A stretch of DNA of 64,000 nucleotides from Dactylonectria macrodidyma (taxonomy: Eukaryota > Ascomycota > Sordariomycetes > Hypocreales > Nectriaceae): positions 6,696,001-6,760,000 of the forward strand of contig JAGMUV010000001.1 of the NCBI GenBank assembly GCA_020744425.1, read 5' to 3'. Below are positions 42,119 through 52,400 of this stretch, one piece after another. The notes beneath the pieces are model-generated. The model made no database searches. It saw only the letters and a list, made by a program, of their open reading frames with translations, and had not been told where the DNA came from. The number at the start of each line of letters is the position of its first letter. The first letter of the stretch is position 1. The translations under genes and the position numbers were made by a program.

Positions 42119-43256
42119 ATGATAATCAACGGAGAGAAGTTGGCATGCGAATCTTGTATTCGGGGTCATCGCGTTGCCCAATGTCAACACGCTGGTGAGA
42201 ACCTCTCTCTTGTCGAATCTCGCAATTTATATTGATCGAAGCGTCGGTGCTCCCTCAGACCGTCCGCTTCAGCAGGTCGGCAGTAAAGGTCGGCCAGTCT
42301 CACAATGCAACCATTGCCGCTCTCTGCGCAAATCACGTTCTGTCCATACAAGATGCAAATGCGGCTCCACGACTCGCAGTTCGAGTAGGCCGTCCGGAAG
42401 GGGTAAGTATACTTCTTCGAGATTCGGTGCAAAATTCATCAATCTCACCGTCGATACAGATAGATGCCACTGTTGCGATGGTGGGCCTTGTGTTTGTGCC
42501 CACAAGACGACTCAGCCAGCTACAGGCACAGCAGGGATGATATCATCAGACGATGGAAGAATCATCGCACCCTCTCCATCGACTGTTTCCTCGCAAGCAG
42601 ATGACACAAGCTCGGTTGCATCGTACCATACCAATAATTCGCAAATGCCTCTACCCGCAGATATTGGCAGAATCAAGCACGCCGACGGAACCAATGCGCT
42701 AGAGAGTTGTTGCTCTAGTAAAACGCTCCTCGAAAGGCCAGAGCCCTCGCCTGACGGCAGTTTGACACAACATGTACCTCCCGAAGAACTACCGTTAGGA
42801 GATCTTGACCACGGGGAAGTCTTGGGTCTCTTTCCAGAGATAGATAATTCTCAAGACCCTCTCAGCTCTACTTTGTCGATGGAGCCTTATCTGCTACCAA
42901 GGATGGATCATTCATCTCTATTCAATTCTTTTGGCGAGTTGTCGCCGGAGTCAAGAATAAATGATCTCGGTGCCAGCCCAGGGATAGTTTCACTTGACTG
43001 GAACCCTGCCCAATTTACTCCGCCGATATATGACGGTCAGCTACAAGGAGACTGGGCCGGTTATGAGACATTTGATTCTGGACAGTCAGCCAATATGAAT
43101 TCCACCTCAACAAACGCCACCGAAGCACTCATTTCGGATCAAAGCAAGACGAATGCGAACCCTCAGGATGCCACCGCTCCGTCAACAGACCTCGATGTCG
43201 ACCCCGGAGCTTTCTCATTTGATGAAGTTCTGTTACTATTTGGTGAAGTTCAATAG
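42119..43256 (+). CDS. copper-fist transcription factor
   Basis: Exons 42119-42194, 42259-42402 and 42460-43256 (introns 64 and 57 nt) give 338 aa. Skipping the second splice leaves an open frame of 357 aa, but its GTAAGT donor and TACAG acceptor are good. The N terminus is a complete copper fist: zinc ligands C10, C13, C22 and H24 in MIINGEKLACESCIRGHR..CQH, then KGRP, the minor-groove contact, and SQCNHCRSLRK. RCKC and a Cys-rich RCHCCDGGPCVC (about 75-86) follow. The family (Ace1, Mac1, Cuf1) senses Cu(I) through such cysteine arrays and controls copper uptake or detoxification genes. The rest is acidic and Ser-rich, like an activation domain. Its nearest upstream intact gene is the SCO-LDI fusion, so a copper link is plausible but unproven. 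Confidence 0.9.
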
Positions 43257-43640
43257 ACGATGCGGTGCCACTGTCATGTACAAAGATTCTGAGTGGAGGT
43301 CACCCAACTCAGTGACGTGAGTTTTACGACAAACTGAGTGAGAATTCGAGGATCTTCCGGGTTTGCTCGTAAACTATGATGGAATGTATATAGTAATATT
43401 TGATAAACACATGTGGATTTTTCACAGATTGGCTGTAGGAAACGCAAAACGAGAATAACCCTGGGGTTGGTGGAGAAATCCTTGCATGGGCTGGACTCGG
43501 TTGTTGATGCTACAATGACATTCAAAGCGGCATTTCTGGTTTGCATAGGCAAAGCATGTAGGAGCTCGATGGTCCATATTTTGGCATCGGCAAGAGATTA
43601 GAACCTGTTCCGCATACCATGTGCTCAGAAGGCGGGTCCT

Positions 43641-43679
43641 ATCCCATCGAGTGCGGATGGACCCCATTTTCGCCAAGGG
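43641..43679 (+). repeat. left terminal inverted repeat
   Basis: 39 nt beginning TATCCCATCGAGTGCGGATG and ending GCCAAGG; exact reverse complement of 45877-45915. Confidence 0.93.
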
Positions 43680-43758
43680 CGGGGTAAAGCCAATCAGGGC
43701 TTATGGGACCACTAGAATAATCGAATCATATGCTAAAATTCAGGGTACCTCGATTCCT

Positions 43759-45803
43759 CTATAGATTTTGGGTGTGCCAGAGGTACCAACAATCTCCATC
43801 AGTACATAGCGGTACGTTACAGTCTAAGCAGCCTTTTCGAGTCTTTTTTCGCTGTTGCGGCTGTTGAGTGAGGCTATTCCTAGATACCTCACTTAGAGCC
43901 TCGCGTTTCTTCCTCCTGCCGCAATAGGTGCAAGGCGAGTTAACCCCCCTTGATCCCTTGCGATGGTGCTGCCAAGGAATAGATGTTTTCCTCTTATCTG
44001 AAGCCCGTTGAGGTCGTGAAAGTCTTCGACCTCCTGCTAATGGTCCAAACTGTTGAATAAGCTGGGATGCAAGCAGTCGCCGCCATTGGTACTGGTTCTT
44101 GACCTTTTGCCACTCGGGCTTGCCCCAGAGCTGCAGGAAGAAGCTATTCACAACGATCACTTCCAGCAGGAAATTCCAAGCAAGGGCTTGCCAGCCTCCT
44201 CGACGAATAGGGCGGCTGTATTGATAATAAGACCTCATCTGGTCACTTATATCAACCCCATTCATCTTATGGTTATACTCGTCAATTGCCTCAGGCACCG
44301 GGAGGTTCTTCCGGACGTCTGGGCCGAAGGCTTCTTTCCGGGCAGCCCGCTTTCCAGCAGAGCTTCCGGCCGGTCGGCGCCGGAGACGGATAACCTCCCG
44401 GCCGTCTCGGAAGACGGTTGTCAAGAAGAGGACAAGGGCGTTATCCTTCCAGGTGAATTGGTTGACCTATGAAGAGACAAACTGATCAGTATGGAGATAT
44501 CTATAGAAAGCAGTTTGCAATACCATACCTCCCCATCTAAGGTAGGGATGCAATGGATCTGACCCCAAGGAATACCCTGGCCTTCTGCTTCCTTCTCGGC
44601 GACGAGGATCTTATCTATCCCACTGTCTTTCCGGCAGGTCCCGGAAGCTCCGACCTGCTGCTTCCGGAGGGCCCGGAGAAGCCGTACGGAAGCAAAGAGA
44701 TTATCTAGGAATACGTGGTAGACTGCAGCCGGAAGTAAGGTAATAAGTGTCGTTACAACCCGCTGCGTTGGCGTTAACGGGACCCACTTTGCAGCAGCAG
44801 CTCCAGCCTTGCTGTCTTCCGGCCGGGCTTGAGGGACTAGTCCGTACGGGCCCTTTCCGTGTACGTGCCAGAGCCACCGGAGGCAGTAGCCCGATTGGGC
44901 AAGGATCCAGACCTTGAAGCCGGTTGGGATCGGCTTCGTCGGTATTGTCGTCGTCTCTAGGGACCGGCCCGTAAACCGGACCATAGCCTCGTCAACGGTA
45001 AGGTCGGAGCCGGCTGTATAGAAGGAATCCCCAGTCTCTTGGATATGGGCTGACCACTCGTTTACCTTCCGGTATATATCTGGCATCCCGGCTTGGGCGG
45101 GGGCTTGGGCCCGGGCCTGGCGTTGACCTCCTGACTGGCTGGGCTGGAATTCAGAGGTATCAAAGATACGTAGCTGCCGGAGCAGACTTTGGAAGCGGTC
45201 CCGGGAGATAAACCGGGTGAATAGATAGATAGGATCCTCCTTTTGCTGTTGAGTTGACCAATATCTTGATATTTGAGGTTCGCTATGTATCCCCATATAA
45301 AGCAGGATTCCTAAGAAGAGGTAAATCTCATCTACAGAAGTCTTCCTCCACTCATACACTCTTGACCGTTTAGCCCGGGGACCTTCCTTAGATAACGGCG
45401 CTGCATTCGTCCATTGCACCCACCGCTCAATAAGGCCCCGGGGAACGTACCGGAGGAATAGGTCAAGCGGGGCTGCCGGCAGCTCCCGTATCTCTCGGGG
45501 CCGGGTCGGTACGTCAAAGGGTACGAAGGAGCCCGGCGGCCCGCGCTCGACAGCCGGAGGTTCGTGGGGGCCGGACTGTGCTGTTATTGCACTGCTCTGG
45601 CGTACAGTCGGCAGTGCAGGCGACAGCGAGGTCTTCAGGAAGGATCTCAACCACAATACAGCTCCGTACGGAAGCCCCGGAAGCCCCAGAAGCATCGGAA
45701 GCCCCGGAGGCACCGGAGGCATCAGAAGAATCAGAATCACTAGAAGACATCGCAGCATTGAACAAAATGACGGTTTTGGTGGTGACAGCAGGTAAGAAAA
45801 CAT
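43759..45803 (-). CDS. piggyBac-like DDE transposase
   Basis: Exons from 45803 (or 45750) to 44529 and from 44466 to 43759 join across a 62-nt intron (GTATGG donor, TTCATAG acceptor) to about 660 aa. The DDE_Tnp_1_7 core is intact: RPREIRELPAAPLDLFLRYVP; YEWRKTSVDEIYLFLGILLYMG; first Asp in LTVDEAMVRFTGR; second in VYHVFLDNLFAS; third in NGVDISDQMRSYYQYSR. The C terminus is a cysteine-rich domain (SPCTYCGRRKK...CLDCNVPLCTDGDCWYLWH) as in piggyBac. The N terminus is ambiguous. The frame of the core opens with a hydrophobic MFSYLLSPPK, while another frame starting at 45750 gives a more natural MSSSDSDSSDASGAS. So a small frameshift or cryptic intron near 45590 is possible. The element looks potentially active. 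Confidence 0.88.
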
Positions 45804-45876
45804 AGGTGCAAATGATGTTTCGTCATGTACTGATTGAAGTGCGGAGTAAAAGTGGGTATAAAAGTGGGTATTTTGG

Positions 45877-45915
45877 CCTTGGCGAAAATGGGGTCCATCC
45901 GCACTCGATGGGATA
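45877..45915 (-). repeat. right terminal inverted repeat
   Basis: 39 nt, exact reverse complement of 43641-43679, ending ..CTCGATGGGATA. Confidence 0.93.
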
Positions 45916-47273
45916 TGTCAGGCCAGTGGGATCCTAGTAATATCTGTCGGGATGCCGAGGCTAGTGACAACCCATGTAGCTTCACCCTGTTCCAGTCTAG
46001 CTAAGAAAGGACCAAAGTCTATCGTGCCATGTATTAGCGTTGCAAGGGCGAAGAGGGCGGCGTTAAAACCTCCAATGGCGGCATGAGTTTCTATCATAAA
46101 TGAGAAGCTGCTTGAGAAAAGGGTATGATCTCACTGGCCATAGTACGTGATGGAATAAATGATTCCGGAACCAACGTAGCTTCCCAGGGCTGTGATAGCT
46201 GCGGCTGTAAGGGGAGTTGTTAGATCGCGCGGTGTAACAGTGAGCACGACAGGTGCGACAACCCATATGAAAGCCTAGTCCGAGGGATTTGTAAAAGTGC
46301 AGCGGATCTGACGTGTTCCTTAGTCTTTTTGATGGAGAGAAGTTGGATAACAACCGAATGAACCCGACATGCGACATGCTACACTTTCCGGAATACCATT
46401 AATCATGTATTCCCAGTCCAAAAAGCGTGATATGATAGAGAGGGTGCTCTATTGAGATACGAATTACTCCCTACCCATGGCGGAAAACTAGTTAAGGTAT
46501 CCGACGCCTTACTCTTTTCCATCACCCCAGAAGCCGAGTGTCACCGACCGTCGGATATCATTAGAACAGGGGTAGTCAAGTCAAGCATATAATCTATCTC
46601 CTTGCTAGTCTCTAGCTATGCCGTTCAAAACACTCCATAATTGGCGGAAATGAAGGTTCTATCCAACGATCTCCCCCCAGACGAGGATGAAAACCCATGG
46701 TAAGGATTCCCCGCAAAATGGTGCAATGCCAGCAAATCCCCGCCCCACCAATGCATGATCAGTTGCAGTTGCTGGATCTCTGATATTATTGAAGCCGATG
46801 ATAATTTGGAAACCTGTAGAGGATCACTTTGGCGCATGTTCTGTAAGCTCCTGATTTGTGGATTAATGGAGCATTCTTAGCACCCATGTGTGCCACGAGG
46901 GACCCGATGAAACATTAACTGGGATGGTGAGAAACTGGCCACACTCCCACGAATCACACCCTTAGCTGAAAGTTTTAGTTCAGTAGTAGTATCGGCAATG
47001 GCGGCACAGTCAACGTAATCACGGAACACAAACTCAATTTGGTATTCATGTTGACGGAGTACTTTGCCCGAGGCCTATGGCTTCCCAAATTGGATTATCA
47101 CGGGCCTGTCGCGATAGTCGTTTATGTTACAAGGTAGACAAAACTATATAATGTCGCCAAAGTGACTATATGTAATCGTAATCTGGGCTTCGGCAATCTA
47201 GATACGATAGCATCATAGTTTCATCGTTACTTGGCTCGGGCTTTCAGGCTGGTTCATCTCGATTCTGTTGGTC
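45916..47273. other. 1.4-kb stretch with a membrane-protein relic
   Basis: On the minus strand around 46260-46000 broken frames read VVAPVVLTVTPRDLTTPLTA, AAITALGSYVGSGIIYSITYY, then a stop, then AAIGGFNAALFALATLIHG. This is hydrophobic, Gly-rich sequence like a decayed transporter that I cannot name. The remainder up to the pectin lyase shows no gene. Confidence 0.4.
47145..47151 (+). promoter_or_regulatory. candidate TATA box for the pectin lyase gene
   Basis: TATATAA lies 123 bases upstream of the ATG at 47274. Motif and position only. Confidence 0.4.
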
Positions 47274-48455
47274 ATGAAGATCAACGCTATTCTACCAGGC
47301 ACTCTGTTGCTCCTGGCCCGGACAGCTCTCGCAGTTACCGGAGCTGCCGAGGGTTTTGCTAAGGGCGTTACTGGAGGTGGCTCAGCTACAGCTGTTTACC
47401 CATCAACCACGGCTGAACTGGTGTCATACCTTGGCGACTCGTCTGCTCGCGTCATATATCTGACCAAGACGTTTGACTTTACGAGCACCGAGGGAACTAC
47501 GACTGCCACTGGGTGTGCTCCATGGGGCACCGGATCTACTTGCCAGCTTGCCATCAACCTGAACAGCTGGTGCGATAACTATCAGGCGTCGGCTGCAAAG
47601 GTCTCCGTCACATACAACACTGCCGGTATCTTGGGAATTACAGTCAAGTCAAACAAGTCCCTGATCGGAGTCGGTAGCGCTGGTATCATTAAGGGCAAAG
47701 GTCTTCGAATCGTCAGTGGGGCTACCAACATCATCATCCAAAACATTCACATTACGAACTTGAACCCGAAATACGTCTGGGGTGGTGATGCCATTACCCT
47801 CGACAACACCGACCTGGTCTGGATAGATCACGTCACGACTTCCCTGATTGGCCGCCAGCATCTTGTACTTGGCAGCAATGCAAGCAACCGTGTGACGGTC
47901 TCAAACTGCAAGTTTGATGGAACCACCACCTACTCGCCAAACTGCGACACATATGCTTACTGGGGACTTTACTTCACTGGCTCCAACGACGTAAGTAACA
48001 AGTCTTCCCCTTGATTCTACTCTGCTAACATGATTCAGTTGATCACTTTCAAGAACAACTACGTCTCTCACTTCTCTGGCCGCTCCCCCAAGATTGGAGG
48101 CAACACTCTGCTCCACGCCGTCAACAACTACTGGTACGACAACACGGGCCATGCGTTTGACGTCGACTCTGGCGGCATGGTTCTCGCGGAAGGCAACGTT
48201 TTCCAGAACATCAATACACCCATTACATCTACGTCCACTGGAAAACTGTTCAGCAGCCCTAGCACCAGTGCTAATGCTGCTTGCTCCGCTTACTTGGGAC
48301 ATGTCTGCGAGGTCAATGGATTCGGTAGCTCCGGCACCTTCTCTGGAAGCGACACTAGCTTCTTCTCTTACTTCAGCGGCAAGAACATCGCTAGTGCTTC
48401 GACCTATACCGTGGCTAAGGGTGTCCCGAGCACTGCTGGATTCGGAACTATTTGA
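47274..48455 (+). CDS. PL1 pectin lyase, secreted
   Basis: Exons 47274-47990 and 48039-48455 (48-nt intron, GTAAGT donor) give 377 aa. A signal peptide ([20 protein letters not shown]) precedes [16 protein letters not shown], the usual start of fungal pectin lyases. The active-site strand [23 protein letters not shown] holds D172. The catalytic arginine is R254 in [19 protein letters not shown] matches pectin lyases rather than pectate lyases, which keep more Ca-binding Asp residues there. It should cleave highly methylated pectin by beta-elimination in the apoplast. A codon at 47268 also in frame is not ATG; the ATG at 47274 gives a clean signal peptide. With the PL9 gene at 5.5 kb it adds to a pectinolytic repertoire. 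Confidence 0.93.
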
Positions 48456-48769
48456 TTGAGTCTAGCATTGTCAAGGAGAGGCGTCGAAGTGACAACGGCG
48501 ACGGGAAGTGGGTGTTGGAACACACGTCTGGGAGGAGTGGAAACTTAGTTCGTTACGTGGCTGGTTACTTCAATAATCCGTCGACCGGACAAACTATTAC
48601 GGCTGATGGAATGAAAACACGATGATATGATGGAAGACTTGAATGTCCCGTTTGAATATGGCATTGAATACTGTGATGTTTGATGGAAGATGACAAACAA
48701 TCTCATGATTTGAACCCTTACTAATGTACACCAAAATTTTGAACCTAGACAACTTATCGCAAGTTCCAC

Positions 48770-49084
48770 TCAGGATCCGCCTTCTCTCTTAGCATATTCA
48801 TCCTCAATCGCTTCTTTATAGCGTCGATCAGCGTCGCTATCGCTCACGTCCTCGATACGACGTGAGGCATCTTGACTGTTGGAAGATACGAGCCTGCCAT
48901 CGGATGTGTATTGTCTGTCGCTATACTGAACGGGATTGTTGTTGTCCTGGTAAGCAGTCCGGACGTTTGTTCCGTCGGGATTCGACTCCACTTGTTTGGA
49001 AAAGGATTGCATGTTGGTTCGTCCGTCTCGTGTTGAACTGCTCTGGTAGCTTTGACTGCTGCTTGAGCTGAAGTATGTTGGCAT
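48770..49084 (-). CDS. short Ser/Asp-rich protein of unknown function
   Basis: Intronless, 104 aa. It begins MPTYFSSSSSQSYQSSSTRDGRTN and ends with a charged helix, SDADRRYKEAIEDEYAKREGG. I recognise this as the style of small conserved ascomycete proteins but cannot assign a function. The chain has no Cys, no signal peptide and no hydrophobic segment, so it is probably cytosolic or nuclear and largely disordered apart from the C-terminal helix. It lies 415 bp downstream of the giant gene on the same strand. Confidence 0.6.
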   Translation of the reverse strand: MPTYFSSSSSQSYQSSSTRDGRTNMQSFSKQVESNPDGTNVRTAYQDNNNPVQYSDRQYTSDGRLVSSNSQDASRRIEDVSDSDADRRYKEAIEDEYAKREGGS

Positions 49085-49499
49085 TTTGGAGATTTTGAGC
49101 CCAACCAGGATAATTTTGATTGGGTAAATTATTAGCGGTAATCAATGACAATGAGGCCAGTTGGTGGTGGTTATATACCTAGAGTTCCGTGGTGATGTCA
49201 GGTGGGGGTTATTCAACGTCATACCTCAGAGTTTCGCCACTAGCTTTGATCACATCGTGACGTCACTTCATACTCATGCACTTTACGAAGTCAATCCCAA
49301 TCATGTTCAAAGCCATTTCCTTCTCCTTAAAAGGAATACTTTACACATTTCGGAACAGGGCAACCTTGTTCACGAACGAATTTAGAACCAAATATGAAAC
49401 CATGTGTATTTTTAGCGATGGGTGGAACCTATCCCGCACACTAAGCATTGCGTCGGGATCAACACATAGCAACTTAGAATCATATCCTCCCCAAAAGAC
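49085..49499. other. spacer, no gene
   Basis: 415 bp between the small protein gene's start and the giant gene's stop; probably the promoter of the small gene and 3' end of the large one. Confidence 0.5.
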
Positions 49500-52400
49500 C
49501 TAAGAATCTCCATCAAACTCATCGTCTTGAAGAATCATACCATCTAAAATCTTGCCCATGTGTGTCTTCTCAATCGTCTCGCAATTCTGGCGTATGTTCG
49601 TCATGAGGGCCTTCAAGAACTTGACAGGACTCTTCGTCAACGCCGACTTGTTAATCATTCTTCCTTCCGTCAACCCTTGTGGGATGAAACCGTCGGGATC
49701 AAGAGCAATGGAATCATCGGAAGGGTCCCAGGCAAGTCCGAGAATGTCACAGATACTCACGTACTCTTCAAATGACGAGATATATAGTTGTCCAGCAAAG
49801 AGATTGAGATAAACGGTCAAATGCTTCGGAATCTGGACATTTGTCGCTCGTGGCGGGACCGTGTAGAGTGATAGACGGTCGAGTCGCTGGAATCCAAGGT
49901 TGGTACGCGGAGCGTATAAATGCAATGTGACGTTGTCGGACTCCATGATCAAATGAAGACAACTTTGAGCCTCAAATGGACTGATAATGACCAAACGACA
50001 GCCTCCAAGCATGTCAGGTTTGTTGGTCAAAACCCACTGTACTGGACGCTGAAAGAGATCTGATTTGTGCCCACTCCCAGCTGGAACCTCGACAGTGCTC
50101 GCAAAGTCATCCGTCACCCATATGTCGCAGGGAAGTTGATTGACATCAAAGTAGGCTGCTGCTGAGGTATCGCCAAGGGAGCTAAATGCACCCTTGAATC
50201 CAGATTTAATACTTGGCAACTTCCCACTCTCAATGAAACGGCGCAAGTTGGGATGAACTTTGTGATCACGGGCCTCAACAGCCGGTGGAAGTTCAACCTG
50301 GCGCTCGCGTTCGGTCTCGGGAGAGAGCTCTCGTTCTTGCTCCTCCTGGAGGCACGCTTTATCCAGTCTCACGAAGCCGAACTTCTGACAACGGTGCTGT
50401 ATCTCGACGCCTTTGAGAGAGTTGACGCGTTGCAGGATGGAAGCCAAGTCGTTTTTAGACGCCCGAGGACGATAGCGAGAATCTAGGCTCTGTGCTTCAT
50501 CCTCTAGGAACCTTGAAGCCCATTTTTCCTTTTTCTCGTCGTCCTTCGCCGGTCTGTAGCCGTCCCAGATCGATTTCTGCTCGTAGAATCGAAGTCCTTG
50601 GTTGGCCCACAAGGGAATCGCTCTTCGTAGGTCAACCCACGTTTCTGAAATGACCCAGCAGAGAACATCGGAAATGGTGATATCCGGTACGGCTGGCGGT
50701 CCCCAGCCATTCTGCATCAAAATCTTCTGCTCTATTTCCTTGGGGATGCAAAATACAACAGTCTGTCCGTGTCCAAGCGTCCGCATCCGCATACAGGCTT
50801 TACAACAAGTTAGCGGCAATCTAATCATAGCACAATGCAATAGCAATTGATTCTCTTACCTTGAACTAGTCTGTCTTTGGTCAAGTTGGCGCCCAAAGTG
50901 ACAGCGGCTTGATAGTTGGCGGGCAGTTTCAAGTCAGTACCTCGAGTGTGCGCTTCATCAAGGAAAACCAGACATTGGTCTAGCTGGTGAACGAAAGGCG
51001 ATGTTTGCAGCTCCTCCACACCACCACAACGATTCAACACTGTCAGCTCGTCAGCTTCATTGAAGAAAATGACTGCTAAAGTCTGTTCATCGTCCCCATA
51101 ACTTTTTAACCACCTCTGGGCAAAGTCAAAATTGTTCAGATCAACAACCTGCGCGCCGACGTCCAGGATCACGCGGGTTTCCCTTGACACCATGGCAAGG
51201 AGTGTCCCACTCTCCATGGTGGCCTGGTGGTTCTGCGATGGAACCAAGGCTATACCGTTATCAGGGTGTAGCAGGTGTGTCAGGACCAGCGCGTTGGTGT
51301 GCTCCTGGTTGGGTAGTTGACAGATATTCAATGGCAACACATATCTCGAATCGTTGGTCCCGCTGAAGCCTGTGGTTGGTTTGTTCTTGGCTTTCCCCAA
51401 GTCCCATCCCGAGGCTGACAGCTTGCTTGGAAACTCCTTGCACTGCTTAGGAAAGACCATACGCGAGAGGAAGTAGTCAATGGCACCTTTTGAATAGCGA
51501 AGATGAGGGAAGATTTCCAAATTGCACTGAATGCGATCTCGGAGATTGATACCCTTGAGCTGTCGATAAGCTTGAGGTAACTCAGGTGTGGTCTCCACCC
51601 AAGTACGGTATTCAAGATCCATGTTGTCGGACTGGTTCAGCAGCTCAAGGGCAGCAAAAATGTCGTCGAACTCAAGCCCACCGTAGTAGTAGCTCAAGCA
51701 CGTTAGAACAATGACAATGTCAGGATGACTGAACTCTGATCGAGGCGTCGGGCTATCCTTTGCTCGAAAAGGGACGGCAAGCTTGGTCTCTACCTCTCGG
51801 TTAGGGTCTGTTCCGTAGTCGACTCGCCATCTTTTTTGGCTAAAAGCAAAACCAAGTATTCCGCCGGAAAAGAGTCCACGCAGAAGGAGGATGGAATTCA
51901 TCGCGGCTCCATTCCAGAATGGACTCCCCTCGACTTTGCTAATATCCTCTGGGGAAACATCTGGTTCGGTGATGTAGCGAAGTATTGCCTTTCTTAAATA
52001 GAGAGGCTGGCGGGCGATAGGAAAACCGATCAGTCCAGTTTTGCAGATGGACGTAGCGACACGATTGAGGATTGTCTGTTCAGCATCTAGACGCAGAACC
52101 CTGACTCTAGGGAACTTCCCAGCTTCTCGATGTTCAACCTCGAGGGACTGTGGAAACTCTTCTATCGCTGCTTTTGCCACTTCGCCGAATAGGTTGAGAA
52201 CTTGCTGAATTACAGTCCATCGTTCCGGGCTATGTTCAATGCATTGCTGCTGGCCGACGACATAGACCAACTCGAACTTGATGCTTAAGTTCTCGTCGCT
52301 TTCATCAATCACATCCCTCGTGACTCCTTCGAGAAATTGTTGGATCGCAAGCAACCTATCCGCGACGCGATGTTCTTTTTTGATTTGATATTCGAGCCCC

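Larger units (their letters stand above)
43641..45915 (-). mobile_element. piggyBac-type DNA transposon, apparently complete
   Basis: A 2,275-bp element bounded by perfect 39-bp terminal inverted repeats (43641-43679 and 45877-45915), with a transposase gene on the minus strand between them. The outermost bases are TA, so a TA duplication around 37-bp TIRs is possible. The canonical piggyBac TTAA is not seen at either edge, and the four bases beyond the TIRs differ (GTCC left, TGTC right). Identity of the two TIRs implies a recent insertion. It sits 384 bp after the copper-fist gene. Confidence 0.88.
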
